A DNA stretch of 64,000 nt. It comes from Dillenia suffruticosa (taxonomy: Eukaryota > Streptophyta > Magnoliopsida > Dilleniales > Dilleniaceae). This document shows, piece by piece, positions 1-12,960 of this stretch. The stretch lies in contig JAVTVX010000031.1 of the NCBI GenBank assembly GCA_033439265.1, positions 13,615,001-13,679,000 of the forward strand, read 5' to 3'. The position numbers and the translations under genes are program-made. Below the pieces are notes generated by a model. It was not told the origin of the DNA and did not search any database. It saw nothing but the letters and a program-made list of their open reading frames with translations. Within the stretch, counting starts at the first letter, position 1, and every line of letters begins with the position of its first letter.

Positions 1-1600
1 TTCTCAATGGTGAGATTGGGTGGCCAAGCATTAATTTTCTTGACATCTCTTGCTATGAATGCATTTGTAATATGGTAATATAACTGAAATGGTTAAAATT
101 AAAATTTTAATTCGATTATATAATTTTCATAATCATAACCTAACTGAATAAATAGAAAACCAATTGATCATTTAATCGACTTAGGTAATTAATTCGGTTT
201 GATTATCCAAATTAATTAAATTATTGAATTTTTGTTATATATTATTTATATCAATTTGTGACTATACAATATAATTTTAAAATTTAAAATTCATTTATAA
301 TTTTAATTCACTAAATATAGTTTTGTAAATTTCAAAAAAAATAATAAAATATAAAGCTTTTAAACTAAGTTTATTATTTTATTAGTAGTTGATGAAACAA
401 AAAATATAATTAAAATTATATTAGTTTTCAATAAAACAAGTTTCATAATAAAATAGAAAAATCAAATCAAAAGATAGAAATTGAAAATTTTTCATTAATT
501 ATGCATTCTTATTTTTAGATTTTTTTCTCTTTTAAAATAGTTATATTAGAAATAGAAAAATCAAATCAAAATATGGAAATCGAAAAACTTTCATTATTTT
601 TATATTCTTTTTTTTTAGATTTTTTTCCTTTTAAAATAATCATATCGGAAATAAAAATGTCAAATTAAAACATGGGAATTGAAAATTGTGTCCCTCTCTT
701 TTTTAAGTTTTTTTTTTCTTTTAGAATTTTTTATTAATTAAGATTTTTTCTCTTTTAAATTTTAATTATAATATTATAACAATATTTATATAAATAAAAA
801 CTATCCAAAAAAATATATAATATTTTTAATTAATTCGATTAATTTAGTTTGACCGAAATAAAAATTATTAAAACCGATAATCGTCTAAATAAATCAAATT
901 AAAATTCGATTTTATTCAAAACTAAATCAAATAGTTAATAAATCACCCAAAATATAAAAAAAAAAAAGGTCAAGAAAAAATGATTTTTTGGGTTTTAACC
1001 GAAGACGCAGCTATTCAAATGCACTGTTATTTCCACACAATGTTGGTAATATCTCGCTATTTCAGAAGCAACACCCTCAGAATCGAGTGAGAACTCTTGC
1101 AATGTCTAGTCAAATGAGAGAATTCAGGTGATGCCCATGGTAAAGAAACAATAACTTGATACACTATCAACTTGGAAAAGAAAGAGATTCTTCGGCAACC
1201 TTAGTGAGGTTGTGTCAGAACACTCAGATGGGAAGAACAAAATGTATCAAATCTTGATCATTAACAATCTTCCTTATAGGAACTTTTTATAAAATGGTTG
1301 GGCTAATCTCGCCTTTGATCACCATATCACCACATTTTCATGCCCTCCGGAAAATCAAAGGGCGGGTGACTTATTTTTATCTGCATAACTAAATTTACTT
1401 CTCAGATCATAAATACATTCCCTAGCATGTTATCTTATGTAACACAGAACACAAACCCACAAATACCGTGGGATTGCACAAAATGGGCATTCTATCAATG
1501 CGTGACAGCAGCCGCAAAGGCTAAATGGGCGGTTTTGTCTCTGTTGCTTCTTAAAACAGAAATTTCCTAAGGTCATGAGAGTACAATATGTACAGAGTTA
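1..1600. other. AT-rich intergenic DNA
   Basis: Mostly very AT-rich sequence with no open frame of note up to about 980. From about 1000 to 1600 the base composition is more even. This may be the end of, or lie just beyond, the 3' untranslated part of the minus-strand MEI2-like gene. I recognise no coding exon or RNA gene here. Confidence 0.5.
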
Positions 1601-1831
1601 TGTCTCAATAAATAAACATTTTTCATCCCACCTCAAACACCATTAACAACTTAGAAGTAACAGAAAAGCAGAGTTTCCTTTGCCTGTACATGTTTTTCAA
1701 AAAAGAGAGTTCCCACCCAAAGTTCCATCCCCCAATTTTGCCTTATGAACATCACTTTCAAAATAATTACCCAGTAGACAATACGCCAAAGGAAAACCCA
1801 AAAATGGAACAGTAATCAGGAACAAACCGAT

Positions 1832-1859
1832 GAATGACGAATGACGAATGACGAATGAC
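1832..1859. repeat. 7-bp microsatellite GAATGAC x4
   Basis: Four perfect head-to-tail copies of the heptamer GAATGAC. Read on the minus strand this is GTCATTC x4, lying about 260 bases downstream of the stop codon of the MEI2-like gene, so probably in its 3' untranslated region. Confidence 0.85.
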
Positions 1860-2121
1860 GATGAACTCAGCAGCAGCTTAATATTAGATGTCCCACCAGT
1901 CACCTCCATATACACCAAAATGTTTGAAACTGCATGATGACCAAAATGCTCCTATATCTTGTCCGAAGCTTTCCACAAAATGCTACCAACAAGAGACTAT
2001 AATACAAAACCTGCACATTTCCCCCTACTTCATCTCTCTTTGTTTTATACACTTAATGTACACGCACCAGTTAGATGTCACAGAATCCGGACAGAAAGCA
2101 ATCTGCTTCAGATAAACAGTA

Positions 2122-5100
2122 TCAACTCTTCTCTTGTATGTCACTTGATCCACCACCATTAGGAGGGCTTTCTGACAGATCCCCAGATCGGAATTCATTT
2201 AAAGGCCGGATTTGAACGTTCAAACTGCCAGAGACTAGAGTTTCCTGGACAAGATGGGTGCATAAGCAGTCATGTTAATGTTTAAATTTACAAAATGTCA
2301 ATCTTCTTGTCTGTCTCTACTCTACATAGATGAAAAAGAGGGATCATAAAAACTAGAATAAGGACATCTCAGTTCGATTACCTGATCACCAGCCACAGGG
2401 CCCTCTGAATGGAAAACAATTGGCCGGCAACGCTTGTCTTCATTCATTAAACTTGAATTCTGGAAGTGAGCAACAAGAGATACCTTTCCTTGTATGCGAG
2501 CATATGCCAATGAAGCAACTTTCTCACTGTTGAACTTCTCCCACTTCTTTCCGTTAAATGCCTGCAAAAACAAATTAACAAGAGTAAAATTAGGGAGCTT
2601 AACCATCTCAGCTTCAATTTCTAAGCACCTTGTGTTTAACTTCTGATATAGAACTTGGGGGAACCCTTTTTTTTATTAAAAAAAAAAAAAAATCCTTTTT
2701 CAATACTTGTGGACAGAGATGATAAATCATATAGGCCACCTACAACATAAATAATCATAATAAAAACATTCCTAAGAAAAGCTTAAGATATCAAGGATCC
2801 ACAACAAAAACCTCATAAAATGGAATAATGTGTGAAGGAGACAGCATATTGATAAATGCATAGCCCACATTGCATTTATTCTGCAAAAGCAAATGAAAAT
2901 GATAATCAGTGAAATGAATTAAGAGGAATGGGATGGCTTACTTCAAGACCAGAATAAATCTACCTTAAAATCGATCGGTAAATAGAGAAAATCATAAGTG
3001 CCCCTGTGATTTTCATCAATGGCAGCTAACAACATTTTTGAAGTGTACCTGGTGGAAGAAAAGGATGTTCAAGTAAAAATTTAAATAACAATAAAAAAAA
3101 ATTACAAAAGGCTGATCACAAGAGTCTTACTTGTTTGGAATGTTTTTTATCATCAATGTTGTCCGAGTATCTTCCCCACTAATGATCTTCTCCAAGTCCA
3201 GATGAAATTGCTTTTTGCTGTCTATCTGGCTCCCCCCATTTTCTCGTCTGTTACGACCACGCTCAATAAACCCATTCATGCTGCTGGCTGGCAGTCCAGG
3301 GTGTGGTCCGCTTCCTAAGAACAAGGCATTCAGCCTTGGTGAAGAAATCATCCTTAAACTTGGAGAATTGCTATCAGAAACATTTCCTGAAACAGGCAAT
3401 CCGGCATTCATGGCAGCACGAGTTCCCATATTCATCATGTAACCCCCATCACTACGGCCTAAACCCATGCCTCCAAAAGCAACAGAATTCAAGAATGAAG
3501 CTTCCGGAGACTCGGGGAAGAAACCAAAGTGTCGTTCCAAAGGAACACCAGACGGAGCAGATCCAACATGATGACGGCAGTGATGTTGTGATGAACTTAG
3601 GAAAGGACCAGGACGACCAGAATAAGGAAAGCCAGGGCCAGGACCATTGGAGTTAAGGGAAAGGCCAGCAGATGAGCTCGGCCAAGCAGAAGAGTTGGTT
3701 TGCTCCGAGTATGGAGTTGGACTTCCCCAAAGAAACTGAGGGCTGGTTAATGTCTCAATGGCTGACCCATTGGATGTCGAAGCACCAAAAGAGGACATGG
3801 TTCCACTTCCAGGGTACTGGGTCAACTTTGGCTCTGGAAAGCTATGAGAATGCTGAAAGCCAGCTCCATTTATTGAATTTGGCTTGGGGAAAATATGCTC
3901 CATATGACTACCAATCACTTGGTCTTTGCCAATTGGTGCACTCTTTACAGAGTTTGACACCTGGGGATGCAAAATTGATGCTAAACCGGGTAAATGGTTG
4001 TTGGAATTTGCTAAACCAGGTAGATGGTTGTTGGTATTATGGTTGCCAGTACCAAAACCCGGGCTCTTAGCAAAAGTTTGCAAAGGGCTATGTTGAATAG
4101 GGCTTCCGAACTGAGCCCAATTTCCTGTGATGGATTTTGCAACAGAAACAAAATGTCAAGGGAATGCACTTACCATATTAAAAGGACAAGTCAAGATGTA
4201 AAATCATGATCTTAGGAAATGCATCTCAGAAAGGCAATTACCTGGGGGCGAATTAGTGATAGGAGAACCCACATGATGTCGAAAAGTCCAAGGCTCATCT
4301 TGTTCAAGCTCTTGATTTAGTTGCAGCATCAGACTAAGGGTTTGACAGAGTTAGGAAAACCTTTAACTTGACTAGATAAATCCAAGTGCGTATGTGATAA
4401 GGTATCAAATAAATTGACTAATACAACCAAACTGAAGCAATAATACGACATGAATCTTGTGACAACAAAAATTTAAAGCACCAACTATCTTGGCAAACAA
4501 AAAGAACACGGAACATGTGGTAAATCTTTGAGTTGCTAAAAATATTCATGCTCCAGTTGGCATAAGTGGCCAGTAAAGATTGACATGTTGATGAGGAAAA
4601 TTATTTTGCAAATGTAATAGAGGAAAATTATGGAAGAGAATTAAACTTATGAGCCATACCATGAAGTTATGGGAGAGAGTAATAAAACATAGATTTAGAT
4701 TAAAGATAAATGTATCTCAAAATCAATTTGGATTTATGTGAGGAAGATCCACCACGAAAGCAATTCACTTATTAAGACATTTGATGGAAACATATAGAGC
4801 ACAGAAGAGAGACCTACATATGATCTTCATTGATCTAGAAAAAACATATGATAGGGTTCCTAGGAACTTATTGTGGTGGGTGCGAATAAAGAAAAGGATA
4901 TTATTGAGATACATAAATCTCATTACATATATGTATAAGGGAGCTATAATCGGCGTAAAAACTCGCAGGGGTTTGAGCGATAGTTTTCCCATTAATATTG
5001 GATTTCATCAAGATTCGACATTAAGTTCTCTTATTTTTGCAATAGTGATAGACGAAATCACAAAAATATCCAAAATGAAATATCATGGTGTATACTTTTC

Positions 5101-8100
5101 GCAGATGATATAGTACTAGTTGATGAAACTAAGGAGAGTTTTAGTGCTAAATTAGAATCATGGAGACTCACACTGAAATCCAAAAGGTTTAGATTGAGTA
5201 GATCGAAAACCGAATACATGAGATATAAGTTCAGCAACAGTTATCGAAATGATGAAGAAACGATTAGGTTAATGGGCAAGACGTACTCAAAAGTGAACGA
5301 TTTAAATATCTAGATTCTATCATTCAAAATAATGACAATATAGATGGAGATGTAAACCATATGATTCAAACAAGTTGAATGAAATGGAGAAAGACATTCG
5401 GAGTTCTATGCAATCGCATGATGCCATTGCATTTGAATAGAAAGTTCTATAAAACCATGATTAGGTCTACACTATTATATGGCACTGAGTGTTGAAATGA
5501 AGGAGAATTAAGGATCCTATTTGTAAGATTTCAAAGGGACAGATTTTCCCTGTCCTTGTCCGGTCTTTACAGCCCATTTAGGGACCCAAATTAGGCCCTA
5601 AATGGGCCCATCCTGTGTGCATCTGCTGGGCCCTTTAGGGCCCAGATTTGCTCCTCTCAAAGGGGCCCAAAAAGGGGCCCCAACTGCTCCTTCAAGCAGC
5701 CGTTGGAACTGCCCCAATGGCCAGAAGAGGAGAGGGCAGTGCCCTCTCCTCTCTGTTTTTCCCTCTTTTTTCTCTCTCTTTAGCTCTCTTCTCTCTTCTC
5801 TATAAAAAGAGGCTCTAATTGCTCTTTGAAGGTATGAAAATATGTTTTCAATTCTTGTACATTTCCTTTGAAAGATCCATAAAACTCTCGAAGTTTTTCA
5901 TTCCTTAGTGCTTGCTACTTTAAATCTTCAATACTGAGTGTTGGACTATTAAACAAAAACAAGAACAAAAAATGACTGTAACAGAAATGTGGATATTTAG
6001 ATGGATGTGTGGAAAAACTAGACGAGATAGAATTAGAAATGAAGATATTCGTAACAAGTCAAGAGTTAGTTCAATTGCAGATAAGATGCGAGAGTGTCAT
6101 CTGAAGTGGTTTAGACATACAAAGAAGACCCAAAGATACACCGATTAAGAGAACCGAAAACTTAAATATAAGAAATCTAATAATACGTAAAGGTAGATCA
6201 CCGAAAATTTGGATGCAAATTATTCGTAACGATATAGAAATTAAGGATTTAGAAGAGGAAATGGTATTGGATAGGAGTGGATGGCGTAGAAAAATCCGTA
6301 CAAATTAGACCAATATATTTTAGATATGTATCTATTGATTTATTTATTTATTTTTCTTTTTCCCTTTCTTATTCCTTTTATATATATTTTTTTTATTTAT
6401 TTCATTTTTCTTTTCTCTATCTTTTTTAAATTTGTCTCTCAAATGGCCGACCCAAAATATTGAGATTAAGGCTCAGTTTGTTGCTGTTGTTGTAGTAATT
6501 TTTAGTGGTTGTAGGAAGCAGATACCGCTATGTACAGGAAAGAACAGAAAATATAGGTTCGAAACGCTTGTGAGGCACAAATAATCACATATAACATTCA
6601 CAGTTCCCCTTTCCCCCGATACTCAAAGATCAAACAGTTCCTGCCACATCCTGCTTAACCAAGATTTTCAAGCCATGTGGAGTTTAGGCTGTTAAACCTA
6701 GACAAATACGGAGGCAGCTCTACTCAAGTTCAAAGTTGTGTTAAGAGATAAAGTTTCCAAGGGGTCTCCTTTCACCCCTTTCTACTAGCTGAGGGACAAG
6801 GAACCCTATCAATTAGCTGAGAGCCACAAACATGTAGAGCTCTGTATGGACGTTAAAATGTTTGTTGTGATTTTAACTACTCCAGCCGGTAGCAAATATA
6901 AAACAAATCAAACATTGCTACATATCAGAAGTTGGAGTTTGCCATTTTATTGGCCTGTAATAATCATGGAAAGAATCTTGAACAATCTTTAGTTATGAAC
7001 TTTAAGGGATATAATTCCTTCAATAAACTGTAATGGGTGATGAGAAAGACTTTTGCAGTGACAAATAGTATTTTTCCTTAACAATGGCTCAAAACTTTTG
7101 GCTGTTGGAGAATTATTTTTTACACAGACAATCATGAATCACTCTCTCACCTTTTCTTTGATAGAGTGCATAAAGCTCTATAAGATGAAGTACAACACCA
7201 TAGGACAAACATGGCTCCTAATGATTATATATATTAAGATCCATGATCAACATCGAAACACCCTTAAATTAGTAAGTCATTCTCCACCTAATAATTAAAG
7301 AAAGCAAACAAAATCTACAATATTTAAAGGTCTAGCTTTCATCCTAAACAATTATTTCTAGTTGCCAACAACTTGAGCTACTTTCAAGGCAGAAACAACA
7401 TATTCCAGGAATCAAAGATGAGCCAAAATCATTTGGCTATAATAAAATATAGGCAACTCATTGAGGAGTTCTCATTCACCCAGATATATGTTCTCTTTCT
7501 TCTCTACCTAATATAATTCATTTTTTTACATATAAAAAAAAAAGGACAATGGGCAGTTTGCTTACTGATTCCTCATGTTGATATTTCTTTGTTTCTTTTT
7601 TTTTTTTCTTTTTTTTTTTCCTGCAGACTTAATCATTTACCGCATACGCTTTTACATTCCAAACCGAAGAGCAATGATAATCTCATCTTTGACTGCCTTC
7701 AATCCGGACTATTTTTTTTCCCCTAAAAAGAAGAAAGGGAAAAGCATCCTCATGCTTCACCACATTAACAAATTGTTGGCATATCATCACAATTTGAGTC
7801 AACAATCAGCTCCTTGCTCCATAAAATTCTACATTTCTTTTTAATAATTTTTACCTCAATACAAAATTCGAACACATACACACACAAGCAAGAGCACAAA
7901 TAGCATACCACCAGCAGCAGAAAAAAGGATTTACAAGGCTACAAATGGGTACCACTGGAAGCAAGAAATGACAAAATGATTCACTTCCTAATATCCCGTG
8001 CACAAGAAAAGCAATAAAAGCATAACGTTCCTATCCTTTTTCCCTCTATTCTCCAACTCAATTTATGCACAACACTCATTTATTTGCTCCCTAGAATACA

Positions 8101-11100
8101 ACACCATCCCAGCTATTGACATCAGCAAGCCATAAACAAACCAAAACCTCCATTATGCTAACAACTAATACCACAAGCCATGTCACCTAGTGAAAACAGG
8201 AGTCCATCTTGACCTGATAAATTAGGCCCAATTTTTCCCTTCTCATGGAAGGGCCACTGACCTCCTAACTCAAAGAGAAAACTAAAAGGTAATTTAGTTT
8301 CAGTAGTCTTTATAAGTTTCACAGAAGCAGGACTCTAACAATTTGTTTCTCTCAGATTTACAAGAGTATAACCCTATTTTAAACCACAAAATCTGATTAC
8401 TGTAATTGACACATTTTTTCTTTGTAATTGACATGCTATCCATGCAAAAGTTCCAAAAAGCAAAGGATGAAAATAGGGCATGCCAAAATTCAATGAAAAC
8501 AGAAGCAAATTTAATGCAACGGAACACATCATTATTGCACAAGTGCAACTAATTTGTAAGACAGAGAAGGAAATAAATTAAAAACAGTTCCTCGGTCAGA
8601 AAGCTGAGGCATATAAAGTTACAGAGAACATAACCACATTCATATCACAATGCGTATCTACATGAGGGGATACATATATATGCAATACTCACTTTCTCCG
8701 TGCTCCCCCAGGACGACTAGGTTCAAGCTTTATCCTTTTGCCTGCTATATCACTCCTGTTCAATGACCTAAGTGCGGCTTCGGCGGCCCTAACATCATAA
8801 AATTCAATGAACTTGTGGTGCCTTTTATGTGGCGTTTCTCTTATCTGCATGTACAAATAGTTCCCAGATAAGTATAGAAACAATAATTCCAAAATTTAAG
8901 TCTTATGAGAAGGCAACATAAGAAACGGTAGAGTTATCACCTCTTTGACCTCTCCATATGCCCCAAATATCTGACGAAGGTCCTCATTTGAAACTGATGG
9001 GTCCAAATTAAAGACTACTAAAGTCCCTTGGTTAATATCCTTTTCCGAGGGGTTATCCTGGTGGAGCATGTGACCAAGAAAACATAAGAAAAGAATGAAT
9101 GAAGATGTTTCAACAGCTCAAGCTGACATTTTAAATGGTAATAAACTCCAGTTAAGACCTTGGGAATAGAGAAGTGGATGTCAAGTTTCCTCCGCCTCAA
9201 GGGCTTATTTTGAAGTGCACGCATGGCAGTCCGAGCAGCACGAATATCATAGTAAGAGATCATCACAAAGCCCCTATGTTTACATGCTGTGTACAGAGTT
9301 CTGATATCTCCATATTGCTACCAAAGAAAATACAAGGCTGGAGAAGTTAGTGCTGAACTCTAGTTGCTCAAAAATAGTCCTATGAATCATTGGAAAATAG
9401 ATGCAGCAGGTGTACAAATAAATGAACATACATTTGAAAAAATGACAGTCATGCTCAGGTGGAGTCTCTATTTATAAGTGGAGTTATTAACATCACCTTC
9501 ACCTTATGAAACTCATATCACCAAGATACTGGAGAAGAAAGTGCATAAAAGTCATATGAATTGAAATGAAGCTCCTAAAGGATGACCCAGAAGCATTTAA
9601 CTACTGAAGTTGCCATTGCATTCCAGAGTACTGATGTTTCGGTATCAATGCCTCAAACATAACAATGAAAAACTATTAATTGTAACAAGTTTGCATATCT
9701 ATGATAGACAAGAATATCATTCTATTCAACCAATTCTTTGCACCAAGGTGATTGAAAGTGAAAAACAGACATAGTCCTCGAATCACCGGAGGTGACACTC
9801 ACAAAAACTGTGCTGAGATAATCCACTATTTTTGTCATAAATTCACAACTAACCTGAGAAAAGGAAACAAGAGGCCACAAATCTCAAAAAGGAATGTGAG
9901 GGGAAAGATCCCATATTCAAGTTTCAACCATTAGCATAATTGTTGATCAATTTGACAAAATCATTTAAAAGTGGGTTATCATCCTCTAGAAATTTCTTAT
10001 CTTCTCTCACATCACCATTGGATGTTTTTTAATAAGCAAAATTTCATTAGAGAAAGAAGCATCAAGCAAATGCATCACTCACGGAACTAAGAGCTACCAA
10101 AAGCAACATCATTAACACAAAAACTAGACAAGAACAAAATCTAGGAATAAAATTCAAACAAAGGACCTCTCGTCGCCGTCAAAACCTTCTTATTTAAGCA
10201 TTTGACTATAGGGTTCTTCAATCTCATCTTGGAAAGCTAGCCTACCTAGGAACAATGTCAGTATCAGACAAGGAATAACTAGCTTTAGTTGTTGAATAAA
10301 TCTATGCCCTTGTGCCATCAAGACAATATTCCCCAGATCAGTTTAGTGATGGTTTATATTCATCTCTTAATGTAATTGCAAGCTCCAACAAGGCGAGTGC
10401 CTTAGCCAGAATAATACCAACATCACCTCACTTTAACAAACTCAAAGCATTTTTCATGATAAGTTCCTTGGCTTGGCACCTGCAAAAACACCGCTCAGAA
10501 TGCAAATAGGTTGGCTAGGACTAGAAAATAGTGGCTTCTCCAATTATATAACAGTGAATCCAAATCATCCAATGGGATCGTGTAATCAAACACAGGTTGC
10601 AAGAGACACAAAACCATGGTCAATACTAGAAGCAAAGGCCATTTCCAGTTACCTCAAAGAGAGCTTTCAACTCTGAATCTTCCACATTGCTATTGATGTT
10701 TCGCACAAATAATGTCCTAGAAGGATGCTCCCCATAAGGGTGCTCTCCAGCAACAGCTCCCACACCATTTGAAAGACCAAAATTAGACACGCCGTTCCCA
10801 GCACCATCAGAAATGCTCACCTTTGACATGCCTAGGTTCAGGCTTTCTTGCAGATCATGTTCCAATTCAATACCACCTCCACTGCCAAAAAGGTCACACT
10901 CTTCCAGCTCTTCCAATTGACTAGGCAACCCACTTAGGTCAAAATCATCCATTATTCCTGCTAAAAGATCATCCTCATCCGGAAGCAAGCTTCCAATTGC
11001 GTGATTTTCAAGATCCTCAAGTATATCATTACCCTCCATGTCTTGGTGGAGCTTATTCAAGCTAGCTGAAGCATCATCAACGGACTGAAGAGCATGATCT

Positions 11101-11482
11101 ACATCATTTAATTTCACTGCAGATTTACAAACAAGTAAACATATCATTCCAATGATGCATACAATTAAATCCTTACATGAAATACAATAATTATGCTAAG
11201 AGCTGAAACATACACTTTCCATGTGGGAAAACAGGTAAGGAGCTTGAAAAAAGAGTGGCATCTCTAGAAGCCTGATAAGCATTGGATCCTGATACAATGC
11301 CCCGGGCACTGCTTCTTGCTTCTTTAGAATTATTCGCTAATGGAATTTTTGGGGGGCCTAGAAAACAGGATTTGTACAACTCAATTGAAGCAAACTACAT
11401 TCAGGAGTAAAAAAAAAATTTGACATTTCCTAGAAGGTTTATAGGAAGTACCTGAAGATGATTGGTCCAAGGAATGCTGCAT
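2122..11482 (-). CDS. ML5: MEI2-like RNA-binding protein (MEI2-like 5 / AML type)
   Basis: Plant MEI2-like proteins bind RNA and act in meiosis and vegetative meristem development. I read 12 coding exons on the minus strand: 11482-11452, 11357-11214, 11116-10653, 9317-9159, 9057-8941, 8844-8693, 4333-4242, 4124-3131, 3048-2964, 2880-2812, 2561-2382 and 2244-2122. All have GT/AG borders and together they give 2610 nt, an unbroken 869-aa frame. RRM1 lies at about 191-266 (TLFVRNINSNVEDSELKALF), RRM2 at about 277-350 (GTLVVFNLDPSVSNEDLRQI) and the C-terminal MEI2-type RRM3 from about 705 (TTLMIKNIPNKYTSKMLLAA, then NKCNVGYAFINMLSP). The start was chosen because its short first exon (MQHSLDQSSSGPPKIP) matches the N-terminus I recall for the MEI2-like 5 subgroup. 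The 4.36-kb intron 4334-8692 carries antisense transposon insertions but leaves the splice sites intact. The subgroup is an inference; the family is certain. Confidence 0.93.
4625..6499 (+). mobile_element. RTE-type LINE remnant in MEI2-like intron
   Basis: Reverse transcriptase of the plant RTE clade lies on the plus strand, antisense to the host gene. Recognisable blocks are KLMSHTMKLWERV (about 4640-4680), QFGFM followed by GRSTTKAIHLLRHLMETYRA (about 4725-4800), DLHMIFIDLEKTYDRVPR (4811-4864), the catalytic FADDIVLVDE (about 5098-5127) and the C-terminal MWIFRWMCGKTRRDRIRNED (about 5989-6048). It is 5'-truncated and has stops and frame changes, for example a stop after QFGFM and a frame change just before FADD. 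It ends near 6480-6499 in a TTGTTGCTGTTGTTG tail typical of the clade. An LTR sits inside it at 5490-5933. It is dead as a mobile element. Confidence 0.85.
5490..5933 (+). mobile_element. Solo LTR inserted in the RTE LINE
   Basis: A 444-bp block splits the LINE reading TEC/W. It starts TGTTGAA and ends TTCAATA, which are imperfect inverted ends, and it is flanked by the 5-bp direct repeat CTGAG (5485-5489 and 5934-5938). A TATA-like CTATAAAAAGAGG lies near 5800, after a pyrimidine-rich tract. These are the marks of a solo LTR left by LTR-LTR recombination of an LTR retrotransposon; the superfamily cannot be told from the LTR alone. It is younger than the LINE copy it interrupts. Confidence 0.8.
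6500..8692. other. Remainder of the large MEI2-like intron
   Basis: Unremarkable AT-rich intron sequence between the LINE and the exon ending at 8693. It has a poly-T/poly-pyrimidine stretch at about 7598-7620. I recognise no gene or further transposon in it. Confidence 0.5.
9318..10652. other. Intron 3 of the MEI2-like gene
   Basis: A 1335-bp intron between the exon ending GAG (10653) and the exon beginning CAATATGG (9317). The small open frames in it have no recognisable similarity, and I see no RNA gene or element. Confidence 0.6.
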
Positions 11483-12960
11483 TGCGTCACCTTTTAGCAA
11501 AAGAGAACTGCTGCTGAAGTAACACAATCCAACAAACATGAAAGTCAGCAACTTGAAATAAATGAAACCTTAATTAGAATTGCACATTAAGTTCAGAAGA
11601 TTCAATGATGTAATCCAGTACATAAAATGTTTCCATATCCAATCCACAACACGAAAAAACCATGCTTTCACAAAAATCTAGTTAAAGGCTAATGCGGAAG
11701 CAAACATATTAAAAGCACACTGCAGAAAGCTCCAAGTTGTACTTGCATGCTATCCATGCAATCTAATCTGCTGCAGTGGACAGTTAATATAAAACAAGCA
11801 TCACCAAGAGCCTAACAATCAAGATCACATGACATGCTATAATTCCACTCCATGAAAAAAAAAATGCTTGGAAACAGTTTTTACATAACTTCTCCAGTAC
11901 CTTTCCTAACTTCTTCTATATAACAACCCTAGATCTAGGTTTAGCATATTTCCCTGTTCTTTTTCTCGGTAAGAAAGCTTCTACTCTTACACACACTAAA
12001 TTAGTTAAACTTAAGAAGGCCCATCACGAATTCATCATCAATAACACAAAATCAACTTGCACAAAGGTGTATTTTAGTCTTTACCAACTTCACCATGGTC
12101 TGCTATACACTGATTTTCACTACACCCTGTAGATTGGAGGTTCAAAATCAATAAGCAGTCATCCACAGCAATGCATAACCTCATAATACAATTAATTTTT
12201 AAAAAATTCGAGATAAAGAAAAGGTTCAAAGCCAATAAGCCGGATAAGAAAAAAGCTTCACAAGGAAATTAAGAGAACATCATACATGCACATGGGTTTG
12301 AGTGGATATGTGTAACAAATACACACACAGAGACCCGCATACACACACACACACATACAGAATCTATCAGAGCAAACTCAAGAATGCAACGATTTTTCTC
12401 GCCGACCATAGGGAAGTTCACAAATTTCAGAAAAGAAATTCAACCACAACAAGAGCGCAATCCATAGAAAAAAGCAGCAAACAATTCAAGGAATGCACAT
12501 AAAAAGATCAAATCTTGATAATTGAACAGAGGTGAAGAGCAATTTAGAGAAGAAAAAACTTGAACTTGCAAAGTCAAACCAAAAATTGAAGCAGAGAGCA
12601 AGAAGAAATTGATTGGTTACCTTAGAACCGAACCCTAGAACTTCACAGAAAAAGAGAGAATGGACAAAAATGTCCCAAAAATCTAACACCAATTAGACAC
12701 TCAATTGAAGCAAGGAAGAAAAAATTCGACTTCAGAAGAAAACAGTTGCTGAATCACTTCAGTACTCGTGAATCTTCAACAGCTTCGCCATATGATCAAA
12801 CACGGAGAGAGAGAAAATAGAGAGCGGATAGAGAGAGAGACGTGAAGAAAGAGAATTGTATTTTCTTCTTCCTTCTACTCGATTACTCCATTCCCCCTCA
12901 AAAAAAAAAACCCAAAAACTAAAAAAAAAAAAAACCAAACCAGAGAGAGAGATGATTGGA
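11483..12960 (-). promoter_or_regulatory. 5' leader, leader intron and promoter of the MEI2-like gene
   Basis: Upstream of the ATG the leader appears to contain an intron. A donor TTCTAAG/GTAACC reads on the minus strand at about 12620, and an acceptor CTTCAG lies just before the first coding exon at about 11515. The leader exon would run from about 12620 to about 12900. The region 12790-12960 is full of GA/CT repeats (GAGAGA tracts), common in plant core promoters. A CA microsatellite lies at about 12319-12357. Splice sites were chosen by eye. Confidence 0.55.

Noticed and set aside
3215-4070. Plus-strand open frames opposite the large MEI2-like exon
   Set aside because: Shadows of the coding exon 3131-4124.
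12302-12502. 66-residue frame with His/Thr repeats
   Set aside because: It comes from the CA microsatellite in the MEI2-like leader region on the opposite strand.
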